Of a stretch of DNA of 64,000 nucleotides, positions 36,147 to 43,572 are shown one piece after another (position 1 is the stretch's first letter; each line of letters starts with the position of its first letter). Source of the DNA: JASUTC01 sp035447925 (GTDB lineage: Bacteria > Thermotogota > Thermotogae > MWEM01). The stretch is taken from the NCBI GenBank assembly GCA_035447925.1, contig DAOTHY010000001.1:124001-188000 (forward strand), written 5' to 3'. Under the pieces are notes generated by a model. That model was given only the letters and a program-made list of their open reading frames with translations, did not search any database and was not told where the DNA came from. Made by a program: the position numbers and the translations under genes.

Positions 36147-36158
36147 TGTCGATCACAT
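36147..36158 (-). promoter_or_regulatory. Possible operator at the zinc-finger gene promoter
   Basis: Minus-strand ATGTGATCGACA, related to the palindrome GTGATCAC that occupies a similar place upstream of the sigma-like gene. It falls at the predicted transcription start of this promoter, about 20 bp from the ATG. Confidence 0.3.
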
Positions 36159-36159
36159 G

Positions 36160-36188
36160 ATTATACTTTGCTTCTTATGATCATGTCG
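36160..36188 (-). promoter_or_regulatory. Promoter of the zinc-finger / CHAT / helicase genes
   Basis: Minus-strand TATAAT at 36165-36160 with GCGACA (4 of 6 to TTGACA) 18 bp upstream. The TG extension is missing, which sets it apart from the other promoters of the window. It lies between the sigma-like stop and the zinc-finger start, so the last three genes could be expressed separately. Confidence 0.45.
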
Positions 36189-36194
36189 CATGAC

Positions 36195-37286
36195 TTAACT
36201 TTCCAGTACTTTTTTTCTCAGCCTTTTAAGAACTCGATGATTCCAGTCTCTTATATTTTTTAAAGGATCCTTTCCAAAAAAAACGGATAATGACAAGTCC
36301 GCTAATGGATCATCAAGATAATCTTGTAGATAGCTTCTTGATTGATGATCTTTGGTTGGGATTACATCCTTAAGGATTAACATCAACTGATTTTCAAGGG
36401 GTTTGAAGATCTCCTCTAACTCTTCAATATCATGAAAAGAACTCTTTGAAAAAGATGTTTTCATCTCTTGAAAGAGCCTTGATAAAGGCAAATCGGATAA
36501 TGCTGTGATGTCGGTTCTCTCATCCGTTATCTTTGTTAATAAGACGACCAACACTTGCCAAGGATAACCTCCTACCGCAACCATTTGTTCCAGGAAATGT
36601 CTTTCTTGGGTTGTTTTTTCTTGTATTTGATCTGGTGAAGGGTCTTTTGAGATCGCCCAAAAAATTGGAGTAGTATCCTGCTCGTTTTGTTCGTTAAAAT
36701 CTGAAACAAGTGTTTCAGGAATTGTGGTTTCATCTTTAACCAAATGATCTGCGATGGAAATCAGATAACTAAATAGTGTGCCTTTGTATGGATTAAAATT
36801 CGTAGCGTATCGTTCAAAGCGTTGAAAAGTTTCCAACATCAGATCAGTACATCTATTATTGAAATACTCGGTTCCCTTTATCCCTAAAAGATTTTTACTA
36901 ATGTATGATTTGATTGGTAAGCTGTATTCTCGATACAATTCATTCATTCCAGATGCTTTTCGTTTTGTTATCAGTTTTAAAAGTAATAAATCTTGGCAGA
37001 TTCTGAACATCCACATCCGATAGAGTTCCATCTGATTATCAATATGTTCTTCATACACAAAGCTATTAATTCTGGTCCATGATATTTCTCGTGTTTGTTT
37101 GATGAATTGTTCTATCGTTTTTTCCATTTTCTTTTTATCGGATGATTGACCTTCAAACTCTTTTCGAAAACGAAGTTTTATTTTTGATTTAAGCCTTGTT
37201 ATCAAAAAAGGTGACTGGTCAGTGCTAAATGCTATATACTCATGATAAAGTTGTTTAGTCTCATTGATCAGTTGTTTGTTTACCAT
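36195..37286 (-). CDS. Sigma-70-region-2-like protein, putative alternative sigma factor
   Basis: 363 aa from ATG 37286 (GGAGG at five bases; an in-frame TTG at 37301 lacks a site). A stretch at about 118-190 (LYREYSLPIKSYIS, TDLMLETFQRFERYATNF and GTLFSYLISIADHLVKDE) follows the pattern of sigma region 2 with its core-binding and -10-recognition helices. The last 20 residues (IRDWNHRVLKRLRKKVLE) resemble the end of region 4. The middle third is unusual, and the protein is about twice the length of ECF sigmas. It may be a highly diverged sigma factor or a DNA-binding relative. The zinc-finger and CHAT genes downstream fit a regulated sigma. Confidence 0.55.
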   Translation of the reverse strand: MVNKQLINETKQLYHEYIAFSTDQSPFLITRLKSKIKLRFRKEFEGQSSDKKKMEKTIEQFIKQTREISWTRINSFVYEEHIDNQMELYRMWMFRICQDLLLLKLITKRKASGMNELYREYSLPIKSYISKNLLGIKGTEYFNNRCTDLMLETFQRFERYATNFNPYKGTLFSYLISIADHLVKDETTIPETLVSDFNEQNEQDTTPIFWAISKDPSPDQIQEKTTQERHFLEQMVAVGGYPWQVLVVLLTKITDERTDITALSDLPLSRLFQEMKTSFSKSSFHDIEELEEIFKPLENQLMLILKDVIPTKDHQSRSYLQDYLDDPLADLSLSVFFGKDPLKNIRDWNHRVLKRLRKKVLES

Positions 37287-37309
37287 GTTGTCCTCCGTCA
37301 ATTCTCTTT

Positions 37310-37317
37310 GTGATCAC
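37310..37317. promoter_or_regulatory. Palindrome GTGATCAC at the sigma-like gene leader
   Basis: An 8-bp perfect palindrome located 9 bp downstream of the -10 element and 23 bp ahead of the ATG at 37286. A related sequence lies at the second promoter of the cassette (36147-36158). Confidence 0.35.
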
Positions 37318-37324
37318 GGCCTTA

Positions 37325-38065
37325 CTATTTTAGCATATCATCTGATTCATTGATTTCTGGTTGAGAAAACAGATTGTAAATATCGTTTTCATTTAATTCT
37401 TTATATTCTCCTGGTTTCAAAGATGGATCTAATCGAAGAGATCCAATGGCTATTCGATCTAATTCAATGACTTCAGAATGGACCGTTTCAAACATCTTTT
37501 TAACTTGATGGAATCTTCCCTCCGTAATTCCAAGACAAATGGTAAATTGATCTGAGTTTACATCACAAATCTTAAAATAAGTGACAGGTTTAGTCTGAAA
37601 GTCTTTAGTGATTTGAATGCCTTCGAAAAAGAAGTGTGTATCCTCGGGATTAAAATGTATGACAACGGCTTTGTATAATTTTTGGACTTTTTTTGAAGGC
37701 GAAATAATTGAATGTACCAAATCTCCCTGAGTGCTTAATATAAGTAACCCCGTTGTATCAACATCTAATCTTCCTGCAATGGCATAAGTCGGGTGAGGTT
37801 TTTTAATCAGTTCAATAACCGATGGATAACCTGACTCACTTTCGTTAGATGAAACAAATCCCTTTGGCTTATTCATCATAATCGTACTGATTGGTTTTAT
37901 CGTAATAGGTTGACCTTTAAGAGATATGTTTGTTTCAAAATCAACTATTGTGGAAGGTTCTAAACAGATTCTACCGTTCAAGGAAATCAATCCGCTTTTA
38001 ATCCATTTTTTCACTTCACTTCTTGACCCATAGCCTGTATTTGAAAGATAACGATCAAGTCTCAT
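37325..38065 (-). CDS. rsuA: 16S rRNA pseudouridine synthase, RsuA/RluB/RluE/RluF family
   Basis: 246 aa from ATG 38065, which overlaps the previous stop (ATGA). An S4 RNA-binding domain (MRLDRYLSNTGYGSRSEV) is followed by the catalytic domain with AGRLDVDTTGLLIL, containing the GRLD motif and nucleophilic aspartate, and SEGRFHQVKKMFE-like GITEGRFHQVKKMF. The length and end (LKPGEYKELNENDI) are closest to RsuA, which makes pseudouridine 516 in 16S rRNA, but RluB/E/F members are similar. It ends the housekeeping part of this operon. Confidence 0.88.
   Translation of the reverse strand: MRLDRYLSNTGYGSRSEVKKWIKSGLISLNGRICLEPSTIVDFETNISLKGQPITIKPISTIMMNKPKGFVSSNESESGYPSVIELIKKPHPTYAIAGRLDVDTTGLLILSTQGDLVHSIISPSKKVQKLYKAVVIHFNPEDTHFFFEGIQITKDFQTKPVTYFKICDVNSDQFTICLGITEGRFHQVKKMFETVHSEVIELDRIAIGSLRLDPSLKPGEYKELNENDIYNLFSQPEINESDDMLK
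37327..37335 (-). promoter_or_regulatory. Extended -10 promoter of the sigma-like gene
   Basis: Minus-strand TGCTAAAAT, 41 bp upstream of ATG 37286 and overlapping the last codons of rsuA. It gives the cassette a promoter separate from the xseA-rsuA transcript. Confidence 0.5.
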
Positions 38066-38961
38066 TGCCAATTTTTACTGCCTCTTGCAAAATAGATTTC
38101 AGAACAAATTAATCTCAATCTTTCCAACACAAAAGCTTCATCGGAATGAATCAGATAACCTGTGTTGAAATGAGTCAAATTGATCAATCTCGGATCTTTG
38201 AAGAATACAACTGCCTGATCCAGTATGGGAGCTGCTAACGGCCTGTAAAAAACTTGAAAAGACTCCATCGAAAATCTCTTTTTGAGTGGGGTGATTCCTG
38301 CTAAAATGATTTCCTGCCTTAGGTCTTTTTCATTAATAACCTTTTGAGACCATTGCCAATCCATGTGAGTCAGTAATGATGGATAATAAAGTACTTCTCC
38401 CGAATAATCAATCACGGCAACGGCCATATCCAGAAATCTTTGTTCCTCTGCTTGGAAATCTTCCAATAAAATTGCAGGAAAGATCTTTTTGTGTTTTAGG
38501 TTAAGAATGAGTTCGTCGTTTAAACCGTATTTAGTGCTTAACACAGGGAAAATACCCCCTGCCATCAAGCCGTTTGTAATCCATTCGATGGACTGTGATG
38601 CTTTATATGGATCTACGGAAAAAAAAGGGGCAATCACTTCATCAAAACTCCCTTGTATGACTTGTATATTATCAGACATTACTTGACTGTAACCGATCAC
38701 ACAGGCTTTGCTGTCAGAAGCTTTTGCCTTTTGAGCCATCAACAGACCAAAACTGAACAGAATATTGGGATCAGTAATGGTTCCAAGAACAAAAGGACTA
38801 ATGTCGTTTAAATAATAGGGTAAAGCAGGATAATAAATACCCCAATCAGTATTTGTATGTATGATTTGCTCTTGCAGTCCCTCAACAGTGCTTTGAGCAC
38901 CAAAATTAATGGAGCAAATCAGAATAAAGATGACTGAGAATGTGATAAACCCCTTCTTCAT
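38062..38961 (-). CDS. Exported protein resembling a degenerate GH3 N-terminal domain
   Basis: 299 aa from ATG 38961, where a signal peptide begins (MKKGFITFSVIFILICSINF). The first 56 bp overlap the preceding HAD gene in another frame. After the signal, LGTITDPNILFSFGLLMAQKAK resembles the GH3 phrase around DPELAYEVGRAIGREA, and ITNGLMAGGIFPVLSTKYGL resembles the GLQAAGVIPTAKHFPG region, but the catalytic lysine-histidine pair is not seen. No hydrolase activity should be assumed. There is no Shine-Dalgarno at this start; coupling to the HAD gene is likely. The family call is tentative. Confidence 0.4.
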   Translation of the reverse strand: MKKGFITFSVIFILICSINFGAQSTVEGLQEQIIHTNTDWGIYYPALPYYLNDISPFVLGTITDPNILFSFGLLMAQKAKASDSKACVIGYSQVMSDNIQVIQGSFDEVIAPFFSVDPYKASQSIEWITNGLMAGGIFPVLSTKYGLNDELILNLKHKKIFPAILLEDFQAEEQRFLDMAVAVIDYSGEVLYYPSLLTHMDWQWSQKVINEKDLRQEIILAGITPLKKRFSMESFQVFYRPLAAPILDQAVVFFKDPRLINLTHFNTGYLIHSDEAFVLERLRLICSEIYFARGSKNWQ

Positions 38962-39742
38962 TGTTGGTTTTATCAAGGCAAAGTGTCGCAGCCTTTTTAA
39001 GCTTTGGTGTAGCGTTGGCCATAGCAATAGAATAGCCCACCACTTCAAATGCGTATATGTCGTTGTCACCGTCTCCTATCATAATGGTTTGCTTTGGATT
39101 CAGATTCAGGTACTGAAGTAATTCCAATGTTGCGATTCCTTTGTTTGTTGTGTTTGGGATGTAATCTAAATAAATTGAAAAAGACTTAAAAATATTTACC
39201 TTCTTTGAGAATAAATTCAGACTATCTTTTTCTATTTCGTGTAGAAATTCAGGTTGACCAATAGCCAATATTTTGTCAACCTTTGTGCCGCTTTTTGTGC
39301 AGTTTGATCGGATCAATTCTGTGAGACTTTCTACAACAAGATAATTGATACCGGCGTGAGCGGCATAATGTTTGATTTGATCATTATCTTCTTCCACAAT
39401 CAACTGGTTATTGATATAGGCTTGTCTGTGACACCTCTTTGAACGAAGAAATTCAATGATTTTTGCTGCTGTTTCGTTGTCTATGAAATGGTGGAAAATT
39501 GGTTTTAGTTCTCCGGGTATTGTGATTAAACTTCCATTGTAACTTATGATTGGGAATTGATCTGTACCGAAATATTTATTGATGATATGATGGGCAGAAT
39601 CCAGCATTCTACCTGTGCAGAAGATGATGGATATCCCTTTTCGATGAATGGTTTTTAATAAATCAATTGTTTTGATAGATATTTTTAATTCATCATCTAA
39701 GATTGTTCCGTCTATGTCTAAAACAACCGTTTTGTAATTCAA
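38906..39742 (-). CDS. Cof-type HAD hydrolase (HAD-IIB)
   Basis: 278 aa. Motif I VVLDIDGTILDDELKIS, motif II IIFCTGRMLDSA, an alpha/beta C2 cap, and motif IV MIGDGDNDIYAFEVVGYSIAMANA. It is a phosphatase of the Cof family, acting on sugar phosphates, flavin precursors or similar. The start is a TTG with AAAGGAG six bases upstream. It sits 36 bp after dxs, and its 3-prime end is overlapped by the exported gene that follows. Confidence 0.88.
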   Translation of the reverse strand: MNYKTVVLDIDGTILDDELKISIKTIDLLKTIHRKGISIIFCTGRMLDSAHHIINKYFGTDQFPIISYNGSLITIPGELKPIFHHFIDNETAAKIIEFLRSKRCHRQAYINNQLIVEEDNDQIKHYAAHAGINYLVVESLTELIRSNCTKSGTKVDKILAIGQPEFLHEIEKDSLNLFSKKVNIFKSFSIYLDYIPNTTNKGIATLELLQYLNLNPKQTIMIGDGDNDIYAFEVVGYSIAMANATPKLKKAATLCLDKTNNEEGVYHILSHLYSDLLH

Positions 39743-39778
39743 TTTTTACTCCTTTCGTTTATATAGGGTTCAATCAAA

Positions 39779-41746
39779 TTATGAAGTCATGGTATGTTGG
39801 TGGATAATTTCACCAATTTCAGCTTCAAGTGTATTGTAGATTGACTGAGTGCTTAATCCGGTTTCATGTAGTAATTCGTCTCGATTTCCTTGAGTGATAA
39901 ACTGATCAATACCCAAACAAATTGTCTTAAAAATCTGATTTTGATATTTTTCCTTGAGAAATCCGATCAGATGTTCTCCGAATCCCCCAGTACGCATCCC
40001 CTCTTCAATTGATATAACTATTTTTTGTTGATTTGTGATGTTGTTCTCTGGATTGAACAGTTGTTGAATGAGTGAAGTGTCTATCGGTTTAACCGAAGTT
40101 ACCTTTACCAGGCGAATCGGGAAATTAACCTTGTTGATCATTTGCTTGCATTGATTGAACATAGTCCCCAAAGCAAAAATGATAAGTTCTATTTTGGGAT
40201 TGTATTGATGATTTTGGATGATTTCCCACTGTTCAGGATCTTTTTTTTCATCGTTGAAAATGATTTTATCAATTTCTTCATAAGATATGTCTTCCAGAAC
40301 ACGAGGATACCGGATAAAAATGGGATTGGCGACATTCCATTTTTTCCCCATCAGAAAATTCATGATTCTTACCATATTGCTTACGGAGTCAGGGGCATAT
40401 ACTTTGATATTCGGAATGGGGTTTAGCATGTTTATGTCAAATGTTCCGTGATGAGTTGGTCCGTCATTACCAACCAAACCAGCACGGTCTACAGCTACTA
40501 CCAGCGGTATTTTTTGTAAAGCTATGTCGTGAATAATCTGGTCGTAGGCTCGTTGTAGAAAGGTGGAATAGACCGCATAAAGAGGATGAAATCCCTTTAG
40601 TGCCATTGCACCGGCAAAGACCAGTGAGCTTTGTTCCGTGATACCCAAATCGAAAAAACGTTCTTCGCACGACGCCTTGAAATGGTGAAGGCCGGTACCG
40701 ATATCCATCGCTGAAGTTATGGCTATCAAACGGTCATCGTAATCAGCAAATTTGGCAAGTGTATAACCCATTGCATCACTAAAGGATAACTGATCAGATT
40801 TCTTTTGATCGGGAGATGTATTCTTTTCAAGGGGACTGACACCATGAAAGATATTTGGTTTTGCCTCTGCATAGTCGATGCCACATCCTTTTTTAGTGTG
40901 AATGTGCAGTACGACGGGTTTTTTATATCCGTCTTTGATATTTGCCAAAACCCTGATGAGTGTCTCTAAATCATGACCATCAACAGGCCCAAGGTATTTA
41001 AAACCCATTGATTCGAATATCGAATCGGGGAGAAGATTGTGTTTCATGTTGTCACGGATCCATTCAAGAATTGTTTCTAATCCGGTTAAGTGTGTTTCAC
41101 GTAAGAAGGATTTCAATTGTTTTTTAAAGGTATTATAACCTTTTCCTGTGCGTATCAGCGAGAAATTATTTGCGAAAGAGCCAACGTTGTCCGATATGGA
41201 CATACCGTTATCGTTTACAATGATTTTTAAATTACTTTTTTGACCTACCACTTGATTCAGTGATTCCAATGCATTACCTGAAGTAAGAGCACCGTCTCCT
41301 ATGACAGCAATAACTTCGCCCGGTTCTCCAGAAAGTTTTTTTGCCTTTTCAAAACCCAAAGCAGCTGCAATGGAAGTTCCAACATGTCCGGCTCCAAATG
41401 AGTCATATTTGCTTTCGAAGATATTGGTGAAGCCGCTTATTCCTCCCATTTTTCTTAATGTTTTAAAGGATTGCATTCTTTCGGTAAGGATTTTGTGTGT
41501 ATAGGTCTGATGTCCTGTATCCCAAACAAGCATATCCTTTTCTGGAAAATCAAAGACTCGATACAAAGCCAAAGTCAATTCCACTGTTCCTAAATTAGAA
41601 GATAAATGTCCTCCGTTTTGTTGAACGGTTTCTACAATAAAATCTCTGATTTCATGGGCTATGCTTTGAAGTTCTCCAATATCAGAATTTTTAATCACGT
41701 TGATGAGATTTTTAGATTCAAAAAGGACTTCTTTAAAATCACTCAT
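39779..41746 (-). CDS. dxs: 1-deoxy-D-xylulose-5-phosphate synthase
   Basis: 655 aa. N-terminal NGGHLSSNLGTVELTLALY, thiamine-diphosphate site GDGALTSGNALE...IIVNDN, then DGPTHHGTFDINML and a transketolase C-terminal domain. It condenses pyruvate with glyceraldehyde-3-phosphate in the first step of the non-mevalonate isoprenoid pathway. It overlaps xseB by 8 bp, giving the common order xseA-xseB-(ispA)-dxs, although ispA is missing here. Confidence 0.97.
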   Translation of the reverse strand: MSDFKEVLFESKNLINVIKNSDIGELQSIAHEIRDFIVETVQQNGGHLSSNLGTVELTLALYRVFDFPEKDMLVWDTGHQTYTHKILTERMQSFKTLRKMGGISGFTNIFESKYDSFGAGHVGTSIAAALGFEKAKKLSGEPGEVIAVIGDGALTSGNALESLNQVVGQKSNLKIIVNDNGMSISDNVGSFANNFSLIRTGKGYNTFKKQLKSFLRETHLTGLETILEWIRDNMKHNLLPDSIFESMGFKYLGPVDGHDLETLIRVLANIKDGYKKPVVLHIHTKKGCGIDYAEAKPNIFHGVSPLEKNTSPDQKKSDQLSFSDAMGYTLAKFADYDDRLIAITSAMDIGTGLHHFKASCEERFFDLGITEQSSLVFAGAMALKGFHPLYAVYSTFLQRAYDQIIHDIALQKIPLVVAVDRAGLVGNDGPTHHGTFDINMLNPIPNIKVYAPDSVSNMVRIMNFLMGKKWNVANPIFIRYPRVLEDISYEEIDKIIFNDEKKDPEQWEIIQNHQYNPKIELIIFALGTMFNQCKQMINKVNFPIRLVKVTSVKPIDTSLIQQLFNPENNITNQQKIVISIEEGMRTGGFGEHLIGFLKEKYQNQIFKTICLGIDQFITQGNRDELLHETGLSTQSIYNTLEAEIGEIIHQHTMTS

Positions 41747-41939
41747 TTTCTAGGCTTCTCCTGATTTCTTCTATCTTTATTTGAGATTCTTCAAGTTGTT
41801 GTTGAGCTTTTTTGTATAAATCAACTGCCGTTTGATACTTTTTTATCGCTTCTTCTAGGCCTACATCATCTTTCTCCAGCTCTTTTGCTATATCAGCCAA
41901 TTCATTTAAAATATCTTCGATTTTTCTTTTCGTTGCCAC
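41739..41939 (-). CDS. xseB: Exodeoxyribonuclease VII small subunit
   Basis: 66 aa helical protein with the family pattern IEDILNELADIAKELEKDD followed by LEEAIKKYQTAVDLYKKAQQ. It binds XseA to form exonuclease VII, which degrades single-stranded DNA. The GTG start has GAGGCG upstream. It lies 10 bp after xseA and overlaps dxs. Confidence 0.95.
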   Translation of the reverse strand: MATKRKIEDILNELADIAKELEKDDVGLEEAIKKYQTAVDLYKKAQQQLEESQIKIEEIRRSLENE

Positions 41940-41949
41940 CCTATCGCCT

Positions 41950-43218
41950 CTAAATTAAGTTTTTATTGATTGAAATGATTTTTGAATTTGCCATACCGTC
42001 TTGTAGATAAATGTTTACCAAATCACTTGCTTTCAATTGTACCACACTATTTACGGTTATTCCGCCTTTTTCTATTTTAGCATACCCTTTTTTCAGATAT
42101 TTTAAAGGATCGTTTGCCTTGATTTTTTCAATATTGACTACCAAATTGGTATGCAATTTACTGAATTTTAATTCGGCGAACGGTGTTTGAAGCATTTTGT
42201 TGATCAAAGACAACCGTTGCCGTTTCTCACTCGTTATTTTTTCTATATGATTTTCAATCTGATTCATTTGAATCTGAAGACTCTTTAACTCTTCCGCAAC
42301 AACTCTGGCAGGCTCAAAATGATGGATTATTTTCATGGTATGGTTCAACTCGACAAATTGGTTTTCGATTTTTCTTTTGATGATAAGACGTATTTTCTCA
42401 ATCTCGTTTTTTTTGGATTCTATCAGTTCTTTCATATCTGGTGTTGCCAAAACTGCTGCTGCTGTGGGTGTTGAACCAACCGCATCTGCAGCATACTCTG
42501 ACAATGTATGATCTGTTTCATGTCCCACTCCCACGATGATTGATTTCTGGCATTTTCGAACTGCCTTTACCACATCGGGGTGATTAAAGCACCAAAGGTC
42601 TTCAATAGCTCCCCCGCCTCTCACCAGTAATAAGATCTCTGACTGAGAACATTCTGCCGCTTGAATAGAATCTACAATTTCATTTATCGCCTTTCCCTGC
42701 ACCCCCGAATGAAATAACTGAATGACACATTCCGGATACCGTTTTTCGATTGTTTTGATGACATCCTGAAAAGCGGCGCTGCTTCTTGAAGTAATGACTC
42801 CAATCACTTTGGGGTAATGAGGTAGTGGTTTTTTTTCTTCTGGAGGTTTAGGAATTATTTTTTCGTTAATCAATGTTTGTTTGATTTGTTCATATTCCAG
42901 CATCAGAAGTCCGGTTTTGGAAATCTCTCTCATGGATTTGATATAAAACTGGAACTCTCCCCTGGGTTCATATATTGAAAGATAACCGTATGCCTCTACA
43001 ATGCTTCCCTCTTTTATGGTATTGGTAATTTGTTTGGGTATCATAAAATAAACACTTTTTAAAACTGCATTTTTTTCCTTTAAAGTCAAATAAGCGTGTT
43101 GTGCATGAATTTTGAACGTACCGATTTCACCTTGTATTTGAATATATCCTCCTATCTCATGATGTTGCTCAATAATCTCTTTTGCTTTTTGAAGTATCTC
43201 TGTAACAGTATAAACCAT
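41950..43218 (-). CDS. xseA: Exodeoxyribonuclease VII large subunit
   Basis: 422 aa from ATG 43218 (AAGGAG five bases upstream; the frame opens earlier, to 43278, without support). N-terminal OB-fold (YIQIQGEIGTFKIHAQHAYLT-type), then the catalytic core with GVITSRSSAAFQDVIK, VRGGGAIEDLWCFN and GVGHETDHTLSEYAAD. A coiled-coil at about 280-375 holds the small subunits. The first gene of the run; a palindrome overlaps its -10 element. Confidence 0.96.
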   Translation of the reverse strand: MVYTVTEILQKAKEIIEQHHEIGGYIQIQGEIGTFKIHAQHAYLTLKEKNAVLKSVYFMIPKQITNTIKEGSIVEAYGYLSIYEPRGEFQFYIKSMREISKTGLLMLEYEQIKQTLINEKIIPKPPEEKKPLPHYPKVIGVITSRSSAAFQDVIKTIEKRYPECVIQLFHSGVQGKAINEIVDSIQAAECSQSEILLLVRGGGAIEDLWCFNHPDVVKAVRKCQKSIIVGVGHETDHTLSEYAADAVGSTPTAAAVLATPDMKELIESKKNEIEKIRLIIKRKIENQFVELNHTMKIIHHFEPARVVAEELKSLQIQMNQIENHIEKITSEKRQRLSLINKMLQTPFAELKFSKLHTNLVVNIEKIKANDPLKYLKKGYAKIEKGGITVNSVVQLKASDLVNIYLQDGMANSKIISINKNLI

Positions 43219-43266
43219 ATTATCTCCTTCAAGATCTGAAATATTTTCAATCAGTTTTCGTCTTCT

Positions 43267-43272
43267 ATTATA
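43267..43272 (-). promoter_or_regulatory. -10 element of the xseA operon
   Basis: Minus-strand TATAAT, 49 bp ahead of ATG 43218 and embedded in the left arm of the palindrome at 43268-43288, without a consensus -35 or TG extension. Confidence 0.5.
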
Positions 43273-43288
43273 CCCCAAGGGGGTATAA
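43268..43288. promoter_or_regulatory. CsoR/CstR-like palindromic operator
   Basis: Two 9-bp arms, TTATACCCC and GGGGTATAA, with a 3-bp centre AAG. The pattern TATACCCC-n-GGGGTATA is close to operators of copper- or persulfide-sensing CsoR/CstR repressors. It lies 20 bp ahead of the glutaredoxin ATG and overlaps the -10 of the divergent xseA operon, so one regulator could govern both. No CsoR-type gene is in the window. Confidence 0.55.
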
Positions 43289-43307
43289 ATTTTGGAGGTG
43301 TCATTTT

Positions 43308-43544
43308 ATGCACAAAAGAATAGTCATTTATTCCACACCCAGTTGTCCACATTGTACTTCTGCAAAAAGATATTTTAAGGAGTTAGGTATTCCTTTTAAA
43401 ATCTACGATGTATCCAAAGACAGAAATGCTGCAGAAAAGATGGTCAAAAAAACTGGTCAAATGGGAGTACCAGTCATAGAAATAGGTAATCAAGTGATGG
43501 TCGGATTCAATAGAGATAGAATTGATAAAATGCTTGACGTATAG
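43308..43544 (+). CDS. Glutaredoxin-like thiol-disulfide protein
   Basis: 78 aa thioredoxin fold with the active site CPHC at 13-16 (YSTPSCPHCTSAKRYF), cis-proline loop QMGVPVIEIGNQVMVGF and the NrdH/YruB-like length. It reduces disulfides or carries thiols in the cytosol. It stands alone on the plus strand between two minus-strand operons. The palindromic operator directly upstream suggests control by metal or sulfane-sulfur stress. GGAGG lies nine bases before the ATG. Its stop codon lies inside the shared terminator. Confidence 0.9.
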   Translation: MHKRIVIYSTPSCPHCTSAKRYFKELGIPFKIYDVSKDRNAAEKMVKKTGQMGVPVIEIGNQVMVGFNRDRIDKMLDV

Positions 43545-43572
43545 TGAAAAAGGAGTTCGCTCCTTTTTCACT
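43543..43572. terminator. Bidirectional terminator shared by the glutaredoxin and GGDEF-like genes
   Basis: Perfect 13-bp stem AGTGAAAAAGGAG / CTCCTTTTTCACT closed by a TTCG tetraloop. The A-run and T-run lie within the stem. Both convergent stop codons (43542-43544 and 43570-43568) fall in the stem. Confidence 0.85.

Noticed and set aside
29932..37335. A type III-E CRISPR locus around the TPR-CHAT gene
   Set aside because: No repeat array, Cas7-11-like or other Cas gene is present in the window; only the protease/sigma logic is shared.
38961..39069. A longer start for the GH3-like protein
   Set aside because: The extension is in the HAD coding region and would bury the clear signal peptide beginning at ATG 38961.
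43268..43288. The 21-bp palindrome taken as a terminator
   Set aside because: No T-run follows on either strand, it lies upstream of both divergent genes, and it overlaps a -10 element; an operator is more likely.
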